Source: Artemia franciscana (taxonomy: Eukaryota; Arthropoda; Branchiopoda; Anostraca; Artemiidae). Taken from it: a stretch of DNA of 64,000 nucleotides. The DNA lies in assembly GCF_032884065.1 (NCBI RefSeq), contig NC_088873.1:25800625-25864624 (forward strand), written 5' to 3'. The notes under the pieces were generated by a model. It saw only the letters and a program-made list of their open reading frames with translations. It made no database searches and was not told where the DNA came from. Both the position numbers and the translations under genes were made by a program. Shown here in pieces: positions 49,383-61,549 of this stretch; position 1 is the first letter of the stretch; every line of letters begins with the position of its first letter.

Positions 49383-50136
49383 GTAAGGTTGACCACCTTT
49401 TTCTAGTCATCTGGGGCAGAGCTATAAGGTATCTTTCCCTGGCCCCATTTGCTTCTGACTTATATTGCTCTTAAAATTACTTCTTTTTTAGAAGTCTTCT
49501 TTTAAAACTGACGTCGACCATCTTTTATTGATTTTACGTCACTTCGTTTCCATTAGTCTTCAATTTACAACTAGATTCAATTTTGTATACTGTTAAGTCT
49601 TCTTTTAAAACTGACGTCGACCATCTTTTATTGATTTTACGTCACTTCGTTTCCATTAGTCTTCAATTTACAACTAGATTCAATTTTGTATACTGAGTGG
49701 CTGAAAACGTTGTGAGTTGGGTGCCCCTCCTCCCAACATGCGTGACGTTTTGGCGCCTTGATGTTATTTTCTTAACAAAGAGAAACGAAGAAAAATTTTA
49801 TTGGAAATCACCAATTTTGATTTTACTAGTACAAAATAGGTACAAAACGTGTGTCTGTCACTAGTCCAGAACATGAAAAAAAAACACAGTTAAAGAGAGA
49901 AAAAAAATTAAATGGCTAAATAAACTAGTGAATACAATGAAACTACAGATGAAAATGTTGCCATGATTCAAATTGCATTAATTTCACTGTTTGAGACTAA
50001 TGGGTACCCCTTCGTACATTGGAATCTTGAACGTATAGGAGCTTTGTATCCTGCTTTCGACGCTTCTAGCTATTGAAGTATGAGTTGGTGCTGAATTTTT
50101 TGAGTTCATGTCCAGTATATTCTATTAAAATCAAAT

Positions 50137-50172
<36 letters not shown>

Positions 50173-52962
50173 AAGAAAGAGACAAAAGCCAGAAAAAAAA
50201 AAATCAAATAACGTCTCAGAAAGCTTCTGTATTTAGAAGTGGATTAAAGTAGTATGAGTCCTATCTCCAGGCACAAGATGGCTCAATATGAGAATTGTAT
50301 ATTGTGCCAGATATAGTTCAAACAACTTGGGGGTCTTTTATAAAGCGGTTTATTTATATACTAAAATAATACTTTTACCTAGGAATACACAGGATGTAAT
50401 AAGCAGGTTAAAATGTCAGGTGAATGAGCTTGGAACAAAGTTAATTTTGACAAACTGACTGAATTTTTATATTAGTCATAGTGGTGGTTCTGGCCTCTCT
50501 TTCTCTTGGGGTAAAATCTTGATCATCCTGCCCCCCTTTTATATCCCAATATATTTTCAGGGAAAATTTTGACAAAATTATTTTCAATTTATTAATTAAC
50601 TGATGATTTTTTTAATTATTTTAAATTTATGTAAATTTTAATTCAACTATCTTAACAATTATTGTTGAACTATTTTTGTAATTTGTTTTATTGTATTAAC
50701 TCATTTATAATTTATTAATTATTTTCATTTATTAACTGCACCACCTACTTTGTTTTAATAAAAATCAAATTTCAAAAAAAATTAAAAAATGATTATAATC
50801 GTTAGATCATTTACCTAAAAGTTTTTAGCCCCTTAAAATTTCTACATCTGGAGCAAGTGCCCCCTCTGTCCTTCCCATAAAATCGCCTCTGATTAGTCAG
50901 CATGGCGGAGGAGCTGTATTCTTCTTAGATTAAGATTTGTTTTTTTCAGTTTATCTATAAAAGAAATTACTATCCTGTATTTAAATAGTAATAATGTAAA
51001 CATGGCTTATTAGGGAATCTTTCACGTCCCTATTTATCCTGAACTCCTTATTGGCGGATTTTAATTGCTAGTATTTATGATTAACCTAGAATTCGAATTT
51101 GTTTGAAAATCTTTCCTTGCAAATCCATAAATAATTCAATATTACTCCTTGTTTTTTTTTTTTTTTTTTTATCAAACTACGCCTATCATTTCCAAAGTGG
51201 GGGGGGGAGTAATTATTTTATTGGTGGACAGGGTGAGACGTGTGGTTTTTGTATAGAGAGTGGAGGCATTAATAAGATGCTCACGCTTGTGCCCGGGTCT
51301 TACTATAGTCACATGTGTAAATGAAAGTAAATTACGACTAGAGGGAAAAACATGTATTCTATGCTAAATTTGGTGGATTGGCTATGTTCAACTTCCAAGC
51401 ACAGTCTTTATGATTGGCAAATCAGGGTGAAGTTTTGATACAAAATTTTTTTATATAATGATGGAAAGAAATTAGATCAAATAGAACATAAATTACTGAA
51501 AACGACAAATAGTGAAGTCAAGTCCACTTAACAGGGCTGAGTGTTGCTCATTTTAAGTTTGACTTTATTATCTATCGTCTTATTATCAAATACGAGGTTG
51601 CTTTGGATATTTCTAGTTGATATTTCTAAAAGTTACCTAATATGCCAAAACTATTATACGCTTGGAAGAAAGGAACTTAAAAGTTAAAAAAACGTTGACA
51701 AGAATTACTGCCATATTGAAACAGTAAAAGTAAACTGATAGTGACAAGATGAGCTATATTTGAAAATTTCCATTACTTTTAGCTGTATCAGTAAAGTAAA
51801 AGTGACATTTTGTCCTTTTTGTGGAGGCAACATCCCACTTATCTGTGGTCAATTCTGCTGATATTAAATTTTAATTCATTGTTCATTGTAATTTATTTTT
51901 GTGTTAAATAGTAAAAGTAGTTAGTGTTTTAGCAAAAGTTTTATGCTTGTATGGTATACCAGACAAAAACATAAAAGTGATTAGTGCTATGTACGAGAAT
52001 AATATTGCGGTTAAAATAAGAAATGAGGTCAGCAGCTGGTTGCTGCGATGACTTGTTAGTAGTGGCAGTATTAGAAGTAGTAGTAGTAGTAGTAAAATTG
52101 GGCCCAGACCTTATTAAGGATCAAGTAAGACGCTAGTTCTTATTTGCCACCACACTTGATTTAGATGTGACGACCCGGTTTGGTATGTTTTATGATATTA
52201 TTAACATAAAACCTACCAGGTAATAAATAAAAAAGAGCAGATTTCAATAAAAATGATATAGTTTAATAATTAAGGTGTAAAAATAGTGCTGAAATCTTAC
52301 TTAAATACCATTTAAATCGTTAGTTAGCCCTTGATCTCTGTTGCTTTCAGATTGCTGTGGCCAAGGAACTCTTATTGGGAGAAAACCACCTAATTTTGCT
52401 CTTCACCTTAAAGATCACTGAAACATTGTAATAACGTCAAATTCAGAAATAATCCCTTCTTGTGACAACCCTGTCTTTAGCTCAAAGACCGTCTAGCACC
52501 CTTTTATCGATTGTATATTAAAAGAAAGCCACGTTGTTCAGCAACATTCTGCAACTTCTACAGGGTTTTCTTGTTTAAACACGAGAACAAAAAAAATTCC
52601 CATGAAGAGCTTAAAACCTTATTTTTGATCTCCACTTGCATTATGAAACTGGTTCAAGGCTCTTGTTTCTTTATTAATAATAATAAACTAGAATATATTT
52701 CCGTTGGCGGAAAAGTTTATTCATACATGTACATATATACAGAAGAATATCTTCTGTGTCAATGTCCATTCTACATTTTGATTGAAATTGTACTATTAGA
52801 CAATGCGAATACGAAAAGACTGCTGAAAGCAATTCCTAGAAATTAAAAATGGAATTATGTTATTCTTTTAGTTTTCTTGTTTATCAAAACCACAAGCTAT
52901 GATGTTATCGTGTTTATGCCCATATATACCATATATGCGATGATTTTTTCCCTCCTTTTTAG
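49383..52962 (+). other. PLA2G15: Phospholipase intron (~3.6 kb)
   Basis: Phase-1 intron from GTAAGG to CCTTTTTAG. It contains a recent 103-bp tandem duplication, a poly(A) at about 50138-50170, a poly(T) at about 51150-51170 and a short (AGT)n near 52076-52095. The stretch 50480-50900 has ends resembling a decayed hAT-type element ('cagaggcgattttatggg' on the minus strand near 50890) but cannot be delimited. Confidence 0.85.
49493..49696 (+). repeat. Tandem duplication, 103-bp unit x2, virtually identical
   Basis: 'agtcttcttttaaaactgac' starts at 49493 and again at 49596. The two copies appear identical over ~100 bp to 'ttttgtatactg', so the event is very recent or is an assembly artefact. 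Confidence 0.95.
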
Positions 52963-53134
52963 GAGATAATCTTGGGGTGTCTGTATTAAGCGAGGCTACT
53001 CTACGTGAAGAGCAGAGAAGCAATCCTAGTCTAGCTTGGCTTATGCCCTCTAAGCATTTTTGGGCAATTGACGAACCTCTAGTTAAAACTGCAAATAAGA
53101 GCTATGGAGTTGGCTCATATGAAGAATTTTTTAA
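52963..53134 (+). CDS. PLA2G15: Lysosomal phospholipase A2 (group XV), exon c
   Basis: Encodes residues 153-209. Codon 153 (G|GA) restores 'AQGDNLGVSVL', then 'LREEQRSNPSLAWLMP' and 'SYGVGSYEEFF'. In the family this region follows the active-site serine domain (S-G-D-N..., R-E-Q-Q-R-S, S-W-L-L-P) and forms part of the lid and cap. Acceptor CTTTTTAG; donor TTTAA|GTAAGT, phase 2. Confidence 0.93.
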
Positions 53135-54065
53135 GTAAGTTTTTTTTTTAATTTTGCATGAATTATGAATATCAAAAAATCTTGATTGACGTGTCATGAA
53201 GGTTAGCAGAAGAAGAAAAAATTCTAAAAACGTAGCATAGTTGCATACCCGCTTAGCCTTTTTCGTTAAAACTATAAAGTATTTTCAGTTTTCGAAAATA
53301 CTCAATGGTAATTTGAACGTAATAACTTTAGAACGTAAAAACACATGCAACACACATACACAAGCCTCATGTACGCATAGATCAAACTTACCTTTATCCT
53401 TCGTATCCGTTTGTCTAAACTTGCACGTGCTATTTTCTCTGTTTGTCATTCTTTTTATTAATTCTACCAATTTCAAAGAGCAGTTTCTCAGATTTTAAAT
53501 CGAACCAGAGCTCGCATCTATAAATGTGGCGAACCTTAAGGAATCTGTGGTACTCCATGCCTAAAGAGCAATTTTTACTATTACATTTTGTAATGCTAAA
53601 AACATTATATTTCGTAATCAGAAAAGGGAATATGTACGGAATGGTTTGTGCCAATAAGAAGCTTTAGTGTTAACTCACTTTTATTTGGAAAGACTTCGAT
53701 CTTATTGTCCCGCTATGAAATTGAACTGATAGTTTGATTATAAAACATAAACCGTTTTCAAGGAAAATAATATTTATGACGAAAATTTATGACAAAATAT
53801 GACGAAAAGTAATATTTATGATATAAGCCATTTATGATTTAAAAACAGAAAAGAATGCACACACAAAAGTAATAAAAAATCGTGCCACAAGTGCCCAGCT
53901 AATTAAACTGCTATTTAATGTTTGTCTATTTCGATGTCACCTATCTTTCAAGTTCAAATGGTCCGTAAAAAAATATTTATTTCGATGTCACCTATCTTTC
54001 AAGTTCAAATGGTCCGTAAAAAAATATTTACTTGACTCTGAGTTTTGAGAATTCATCTTTTTCAG
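53135..54065 (+). other. PLA2G15: Phospholipase intron (~0.9 kb)
   Basis: Phase-2 intron from GTAAGT to TTTTTCAG. It includes a 51-bp tandem duplication (53931-54032) shortly before the acceptor. Open frames on both strands inside it have no domain. Confidence 0.88.
53931..54032 (+). repeat. Tandem duplication, 51-bp unit x2
   Basis: 'tcgatgtcacctatctttca' starts at 53931 and 53982. Both copies run through 'ggtccgtaaaaaaatattta' and are practically identical. Confidence 0.95.
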
Positions 54066-54453
54066 AGACATTAACTACCCCGATGGCTATGACATGTGGC
54101 TTGATACAAAAGATTTGATTCCTGACCTTTCACCGCCTGATGTTGAGGTCCATTGTCTCTACGGAACAGGAATAGAAACAGTCGAAAGTCTCTTTTATTC
54201 TAAGGATCTACCCTTTGGGAAGGCGAAGCTGCTTACTACCCTAGACGGAGATGGTACTGTAAATTTAAGAAGCTTAGAAGGCTGTAAGCGCTGGATTGGT
54301 AAGCAAAGAGATCCTGTGTATACCCGAGAATTGATGGGAAGAGATCATATGGCTGTGCTCGCGGATCCAGTTGTTTTGGCATATATTAATGCTCTTGTGA
54401 CTGGGATAGATCCAAATACTGTTATTGGTCTTGAAACAAATGAGATAAATTAA
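54066..54453 (+). CDS. PLA2G15: Lysosomal phospholipase A2 (group XV), last exon with Asp and His of the triad
   Basis: Encodes residues 210-338 and the TAA stop. It reads 'KDINYPDGYDMWLDTKDLIP', 'VEVHCLYGTGIETVES', 'LDGDGTVNLRSLEGC' and 'GRDHMAVLADPVVLAYINAL'. The catalytic Asp is most likely Asp272 (second Asp of DGDGT) and the His is His304; their spacing of 32 and distance to Ser108 fit the human enzyme as I remember it. Total coding sequence recognised is 1017 nt, in frame throughout with no internal stop, so the gene looks functional. Confidence 0.95.
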
Positions 54454-54766
54454 CAGTGACTTATATACTTGTCTTTAAGTTTCTCGTAGACAGTTTTGTG
54501 CTGTTTTGTTTGTTCCATTATCGTAAGTTTTTATTTAAATATCGGGAAACTTGTCAAGCGAACAGAGGAAGAAATTCAAAAAGATGAAACTTAGCTGGTT
54601 CTTATTTTAATGAGTTCTACCAATCGTCTAGCAGAGGCATTTTCTGAAGTGTTATATCTTTTATTTATTTGAGCCTAAGTATAGCTACTATGTACCAAAG
54701 TACTTAAGAAGACTGTGGTTAAGTACATTTTAGTACGTGCCTGGTCAAATTGGATTCTAAAAAAAA

Positions 54767-54772
54767 AATAAA
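54767..54772 (+). terminator. Polyadenylation signal of the phospholipase gene
   Basis: AATAAA lies 314 bp after the stop codon. It is the best placed canonical signal downstream. Confidence 0.55.
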
Positions 54773-56072
54773 ACAAATATTTAAAACTTGCTGTCAAAAG
54801 TCTTTTTTCTTACTGTTTTTGAAAAAGTATGATAGCGCATAAAGTCGGGAGTTATTTAAGTTTGTATTTTTTCCATGGGGCCGGCCCTCTGAAGATTAAA
54901 TTATTGTTGGATTACGTACTACCACTAGCTATGAAACAATTGAATTGCGCATATGGATCATGCAGGGTTGTCATAGCTTTGGTAACCGAAGTTTCAAGAG
55001 AAGCGTACTGAAATATTTAATTTTAAAACATATTAATAAGATTCTTCATCAGCTCTTTCGTTAAGGTTTATTTAGAAGACATCATTGTCATCACATATGC
55101 ATTTCGGAACTGGAAAAATGGCAATTTAATAGATACATAACAAATAATTTCAGACCTCTTTTTTCAGACTATATATGTAAATAGCTAGCCAAAATAATTA
55201 ACTATAAAGGTGGATGACCCGTAATGAATGTGACAGGATACCTGTATATATTTTCCAAAGAAAAAAAGAAGTAATTTTAATTTTTTGATTGAGATGAGAA
55301 GTGCGAGGCTTGTTCCGAAGAGAAATTCAAAGTTTCACCAATGGCCAGCTTGTCTGTCTAAAACTGGAAAACATTTTCATTATTAAAATATCCGTAAAAT
55401 GATAATAACACAGTTTTTAAATATTCATTGCAAGTACAACGCCATTTATTAAATACATGAAGAACGAACTAGCTTTCCCATTTGTATAATAAATAGTTCT
55501 TATTTATCTAGTTTCGACTAACATGCATTAAAAGAAATCTGCACAAATTGAATACTTGTTCAGCTGCGTTAAGTGGCATTGCTTTTCTATTTAATTATTC
55601 CGACACTGGCAAGATTTTATTGTTAAAATTGTAGAAAAGTAAAAATTTTGTAATGTAGTAATCCATCAGAGGAAAAAAATAGAGGAATGATGCTTCTATT
55701 CTAAGATATGCTGAAGTATTAGTTTGTTTGCATAGGAGTAATTTCCGGCTTAACAACAACAGTGTCTCGCTAAAAAATTGTAAATACGCTGAATACAAGT
55801 AAACTCATTATAATACTGGTATCCGAGATGTGGCATGACTACACTTGGGGGAAAAAATCAATAGAATTTGTAATTTCTTAACTTGATGTCAGGACAACTG
55901 TAATTTTGGACATTTAATGACGAAATTCCTGATACAAATAAGTAAGGAAAAGCGAAAAAGTATGTCACTGACCATTTCAAGGGATCTTCCAAGGTTCATT
56001 AAATATGTTCAATTTCTGGCCCATTTCTCAATATCTGAAAGCATGCAGAATGCTTTAAGTTATAGGTAAGTA
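54773..56072. other. No gene recognised
   Basis: Intergenic AT-rich sequence after the phospholipase gene. The short open frames at 54829-55011 and 55595-55798 have no domain. Confidence 0.4.
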
Positions 56073-56142
56073 TGACGGCACTAGACCCTCAAGGTCCAAA
56101 ATGGCGTCGCTGATCTCTGTTTTGTGGCCCTTCAGGTTATAG
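56073..56142 (-). mobile_element. 3' fragment of the SINE family, minus strand
   Basis: The reverse complement ('gggccacaaaacagagatcagcgacgcc...ggaccttgagggtctagtgcc') matches the last ~70 bp of the SINE at 39846-40128 with several substitutions. Only the 3' end is present. Confidence 0.8.
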
Positions 56143-59123
56143 CAGAATGTTATAGGTGGAATATTATACTAATTTAATATGTTTTGTTCTAGAATGATAA
56201 AAGAGTTTGGTACAGGTTACTTTTGGAGCTGTTTCTTTCTGTTCGTTTTATTTTTCTTCTCTTTTCTTTTTTTTTATTATTATTAACTGGTTCGTATTAG
56301 TCAGATATACCAGTGGAAATCAGAATAGAAATTCCTAGAAATGTGTAATGGAAATTTGTAACGTCCTTTTTAGGTGTTTTTTTTAAACCTTTTTAAGTGA
56401 ATAACCGTTTTTTCCTGGAAATAAAGCAAATTTTAGTAACTTTAGTGTCTTTTATAGCAAATTTCAGAACAATTAAGAACCATTATAGTCTAGATATATT
56501 TCCTTTTGCACCAGTAGCTTATCTGTTTTTAATGTGGGTCAGTGTTTATACGTCAATAGTTACTCAAAATTTGTATCCTGTTTTAACTTTTGAATCGTGT
56601 CTGCCAGCTGATTATAAGCCATACAGTGTGTAAATTACACGTGGAAATTATTTTTAAATATACGTATTTTTAAAATAGCGGCAATCCTATGCCTTTTATT
56701 AAGTCTCTGTGAATCGATAAATGATGATGACTTTTGATAGCTCGTGTACCTTTTGAGCTGAATCCGTGACTCTTTTTACCCTGTGTTACTGCATACTGCT
56801 TTTGCCCTTGCTTACCCTTACATTGCTTTACCCTTTGTTACTGCATAGGCCTACCGCCTTTTGAGCGGAATCTGTGACTTTCTTTTACCCGTTGTTGCTG
56901 TATACTGTCTTGCGGAAATGTGCAATTTGAGCTACGTATTTATTTTGTGGGAAAAACACACAAAATACTTAGAAAAGGTATGGAAAAAGATAACTATCCT
57001 TGCCTTATTTTACAGGAGATGGCATAGTTATTACTATGCTGAACTTGAGGAAACAAATGATAATTCATAGGTTATAAATGTTAAATGTAAACATTTAAAC
57101 AATTAGCTATTAACTAAACTCCTAAGGACGTTTTTTTCACGTTTTGTGGAATATTTTAACGCAGGCGTATTTGCAATCCTCCGAAAAAATGCTGGAAATC
57201 AAACGTCCTCAATTCACAAAATTCCTTTTTTTTTCAAACCTAGTGGATAGGTACTAGGAGCAACTCCAGGGGTTAAGTTTTTTTCCAAATTAACAACGCC
57301 ATCTTTTTTCACAATTAATCCATTATCTTAATACACTTGCAGCTTGAGAATGAAAATTGATATAGTGTTCCCGATTTCCCAACTATGGGAAAAAGTTGGA
57401 ATTTGTCTCCGTTTATTCATTATTACGCAAAGTAACTTGGGTACTTGTTAATAATTTCCTAGTCTAACCAAGTCCTTTTAAGAATTGTTTCTAAGCTAAG
57501 TCACAGAATTGCTCCATTTTTGGTGCTAATTGGCAATCCAAGAATTTTGCTTCAAGGTAATTCTCTGACACTTGCCGGCAATCTAATGCCTTGCCTCCAT
57601 GCTTTTTTTATGTATTACTCTTCTCTAGTTTATTTTTCAATGTTTTTATATTTTATCAATGCCTTATATATTTAATTCGTAAGTGTAAAAACAATTAAGA
57701 GGGTGTATGTAGCCCTTTCGGAAGCCTGTTTTTTACCAATGTCCTTTAGCCCCCAGGCGTTCTAACCACCCTCACTCTTATTCTTACGATCTAGCTTGGA
57801 AATTAATATTCCCCACCCAGGCCCCTGGCAAGCCCTCATGCCGCAAGGGTCCTTATACTTGTTATGTGTATAAATGAAGTAGCCTTTTCAAATTTGAATG
57901 ATCCTGGGAAATAAAAATGCTCTAATCTTAAAAAAAAGATGCTTGAAACCATGATTAGCCTTGAGCCCCAATTAGCACCGTGATAGGTTCAAATTTTACT
58001 CACTTTAGATTTTTCAAGTTCTAGGAAATCAAATACTCTCTTTTGATTTGGGCCCAGAAATAAATACCAGAAATTAGGGAGTCAATGCGTCCTACTGAGG
58101 TACCTTTAACTGAAAAAATAAGGACTTCGCAAGCGTCAAGGAAAGGGCTCAAGGTATTACCTCAAAACTTTGCGGGTAATTCTGTGATTTAACCTCCTGG
58201 GTTATCAACCAGCTTCCTGCCATTGCTGATTCTTATGACTTTCAAGTCATTTGTTGTTTAAGATGAAACATCATGGAATCAATCCAGAGTCTTGAAATAA
58301 CGCTGTTGCCGCCTCTTCGTGCTGTCTTTAACATTTGAATAAACGACTTATTTTAGGCGACTGTAAATTTTTGAGATCTGGAGGAAAACCTCTAGTTTTG
58401 GCGTGATGAACATCAACCTCTCTCATTTTCTGCCGCAAAGAACCTAAGGAGATCATAAAAAGCTGCCACTTCAGACATTGTTGATGCATACAAAGAAGTG
58501 TAGAAGTTGTGTTGAATCAACTGTACATGCCAGTTTTGGCAATTTTTCGGGGTATCACGGCTTTTCACACGCACAACTCCATGCATCCTAAGGAGAATAG
58601 AATATACTTTACATTTTTTTCTGATTGAAGCAGCACATTTATCGTTTTAACCAGGGATTTGGAGTCAATGAATTCAAAAAATATACTCCAACTCTTAGAA
58701 TACTGATTGCAAAAGTGGGCCTCTTCTTCAGCTGGATTCCTACCTTAAAATAGTAACAATATGTGGTACTCTGAATTTTCATTCTGGATGCCAAGCCAAT
58801 TTAGCTCAGACTTTTTTTTACAAGAAAATTCCGGGAAAAAACAGTGAATTGCAATATGCGAGAGAGTTGGGTAAGTTACTCTAGCCACAGCCCATTTATT
58901 TTATCAACTCTGGCAACTAGACCCTCTAAGTTATAACATTAAACTAAAAATTAGAATCTACAGCTTAATTTCTACTACTTAATTTCTAGCAATTCTCTTT
59001 GAGGAGCGATTTACGCCTTTCATCAATTCTTTTTGTATTTTTGGGAATGAAAAAAGGTTTAAGGGCAGTTATTTACACCGAAAATTCAAGGGGCGGGGGC
59101 AAAATTTATTTTTAAGATCTGGG

Positions 59124-59126
<3 letters not shown>
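56143..59126. other. No gene recognised
   Basis: AT-rich intergenic sequence. Open frames at 56397-56633 and 56861-57070 lack a domain and plausible splice context. Around 56740-56900 there is short local repetition ('cttttgagc(t/g)gaatc(c/t)gtgact', 'ttaccctttgttactgcata'). Confidence 0.35.

Positions 59127-59186
<60 letters not shown>
59127..59186. repeat. (TA)n microsatellite
   Basis: Pure dinucleotide tract of ~60 bp. Confidence 0.97.
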
Positions 59187-59188
<2 letters not shown>

Positions 59189-60875
59189 CAATGATGAGAG
59201 ATAGGACTCTCATTTCCTAAAGACTAACACATCTTCTTATTAATTTTCTTGTTAATAACCAATAAAATACGTTTCTGTAATCTTTTAATTCTTGATACTT
59301 CCTTTTTTTTTTACAGAGAATGTACAAAAAGGAGGTAATGACATGATGGCAAGCAAAATACACAAATATAGAATTGAAAATACAAAAATACGAAAAGCAG
59401 CAAAAAAGAACAAAAAAATGCAACAACCAACCAATATAAAAATACGAATAATGAGCAAAATCTTTTATTTTACATGCATAGCAACCACAGCAAATTTCAT
59501 TTGGCTGTGGCAAAATATTAAAATTTTTTTGCACATGTTTATAGAATAGCTTTGAGCCACTGACATGAGATCGAACTGAAATACGGTTATCACTCCAATA
59601 ATGTTATCTATTTTACTGGTAACAAAAGGGCGTTGAGAACAGGAAGGTCATACAGGAAGTTTGAAGAGCGGATCTTAGGCTGCTGATAGCCTAGCCAGTT
59701 TCAACACGGGTATAAATATACGAACGTAGAATAGAAAATGAGATTCTGTCTAAGGTAACAGCAGTAGCACATTGTTAAGCTATTAAGCCATTATTTACAA
59801 GCATATTTTGAAAATAAGTTGAAAAAAAATAGGAAACACTAAAGTGGTAATTTCACTGGGTCATCAAAAGCTTGTGTCTTGTCAAATTAGGCATGAGACA
59901 TGGAACTCTTTACATATCTCGGTAAAATTCTTTGGCTTAAAGAAGAAAATATGGAACTTCAAGAAATGTTCGACTTGATTTTCATCTGAAAAAACTTAAT
60001 AATCAACCTTCTAAAACCTGTATAACTCTTCTACTAAAATTTGGCCATAGGTTATCACCAATATATTTTAGAAGAGATATTGGAAGCATTTTAAAGATAA
60101 ATTCGGCCTTGATCCATCAAAAGAAGGTAACTGCGACTTCTCATGTCCCTTTTTTTTCCAATTTGGTCGTGCCTATGATTTGGTGATTGTTTTGCTCACA
60201 TCATTGTCTGTTCTTGAAGATTTTCTTGAATGAAAAGTAATGGTGCCAAAATTTTTATTTATTTATTATGTATATCAAAAGTAAATTGATTGATCCAGGT
60301 GTTTATGAAGCATAATTTTAAAGTCCTACGTTCATAACCACATGCCACCCAAAAGCTTACCTAGAGCCACATGGGGTCATGGATCCCAGGTTAAGAAGTA
60401 TTGAAATAAAGGAAACCCAATATGGGACACGGAGTTCCATTTACGTCACCTATAATAACTTTTGGCAACCAGTTGTCACAACAAAAACTCGACGTTAGAC
60501 CACCAAATAATTTCAACCTAGAACAAACTTCACACTTAAATAAGAAAATATAAGAAATAAGAAAAAATGTGCCACAGTTTTAGTAGAAGTTATCTCACTA
60601 AAATGACTTTTCCTACAAAAGGAGGATGAAACTTTTTATGAGAGCTCTTAAATTTAATCCTAAATCTAAAGAAGATTTGCAAACAAAATCACATATAGTA
60701 GGCAATGATGTGCTATCTTTACCACACGTCTTCTTAAGAACGCTTTTTCAGTAAAATAGTCGTTAACACATAAATCTAAAACCATGACACGCAATGAAAC
60801 AATAGAAGAAAATGGAATTACAGAACGGCTGTCCAAAATCATAATGCATTCCTCGCAATAAACGAGTATTGTAAT
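59187..60875. other. No gene recognised
   Basis: Overlapping open frames on both strands at 59217-59549 are Lys/Ile or Phe/Tyr-rich and mutually exclusive, without family resemblance. Nothing else stands out. Confidence 0.35.
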
Positions 60876-61062
60876 CAAGGGCGTATCCAGGATTTTTTTT
60901 TGGTGGGGGTGAATTTTTTTGTGGGAGAGATACCAAAAAAAAACATTGAAAAACGCATCAAAAATTTGTTTACATTTATTTTTGTTATTCTTTACGAGCC
61001 GGGCAAAAATTTTGGCTGGGGGGGGGATCAAACTTCCCCCGCCTCATATGGACACGGCCTTG
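60876..61062. mobile_element. Small hAT-like MITE
   Basis: This 187-bp element starts CAAGGGCGTATCCAGGATTT and ends ...GGACACGGCCTTG, imperfect terminal inverted repeats of ~14 bp. It is flanked by an 8-bp imperfect duplication (ATTGTAAT at 60868-60875, ATTTTAAT at 61063-61070), the target length typical of hAT elements. Overlapping open frames through it (60666-61245) have no domain. Confidence 0.7.
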
Positions 61063-61549
61063 ATTTTAATCACAGTTATCAGTTATGGAATTGCACGGAT
61101 AACGACTATAAATCTTGTTTTTCAAATATTGATAGTTTTCATAGAAGATGTCAATGTGCTTCCCGATCGAAATAGTTGGAAGGTAGATCCCATTGTGTCG
61201 ATTAGTGGGAAAATTTCACTGGTTTTTGTAGGGAATGCATTTTGATCGGTGGCCAAAGAGTTGTCATTACACAGGTTATTTTTTTTTTTTAATAATGCGC
61301 TGCATTACTGATGATAATCTGCATTACTGCATAACTGATGATGATACTTGCAGTCCACAGAATTATACCACTATGCACTCGAATCATTTCTTCGTTAGTA
61401 TTCACTCCATTGAAATATCATTGTTGTTGCGAAACCAATTTTGAGATAACTGAACTAATAAGAGATAGTTTGTGTTGATGGTGTCAAGAATGGCCTCTGC
61501 TTTAACAACTGAAAGTTCCTGTCCTACACAAAGATTGCTGTACGTAGTT
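61063..61549. other. No gene recognised; 3' flank of the minus-strand gene
   Basis: Would carry the 3' UTR of the unknown minus-strand gene. No clear polyA signal was found on that strand. Confidence 0.35.

Noticed and set aside
52511-52846. 111-codon plus-strand open frame in a phospholipase intron
   Set aside because: No homology that I can see; it lies between two well supported exons and is not joined in phase by plausible splice sites.
59217-59549. Overlapping 105- and 85-codon frames on opposite strands
   Set aside because: Both have skewed composition (Phe/Tyr/Ile or Lys/Ile) and exclude each other. No domain.
60666-61245. Several 90-120 codon frames on both strands
   Set aside because: They run through the small hAT-like MITE and G-tracts and have no domain.
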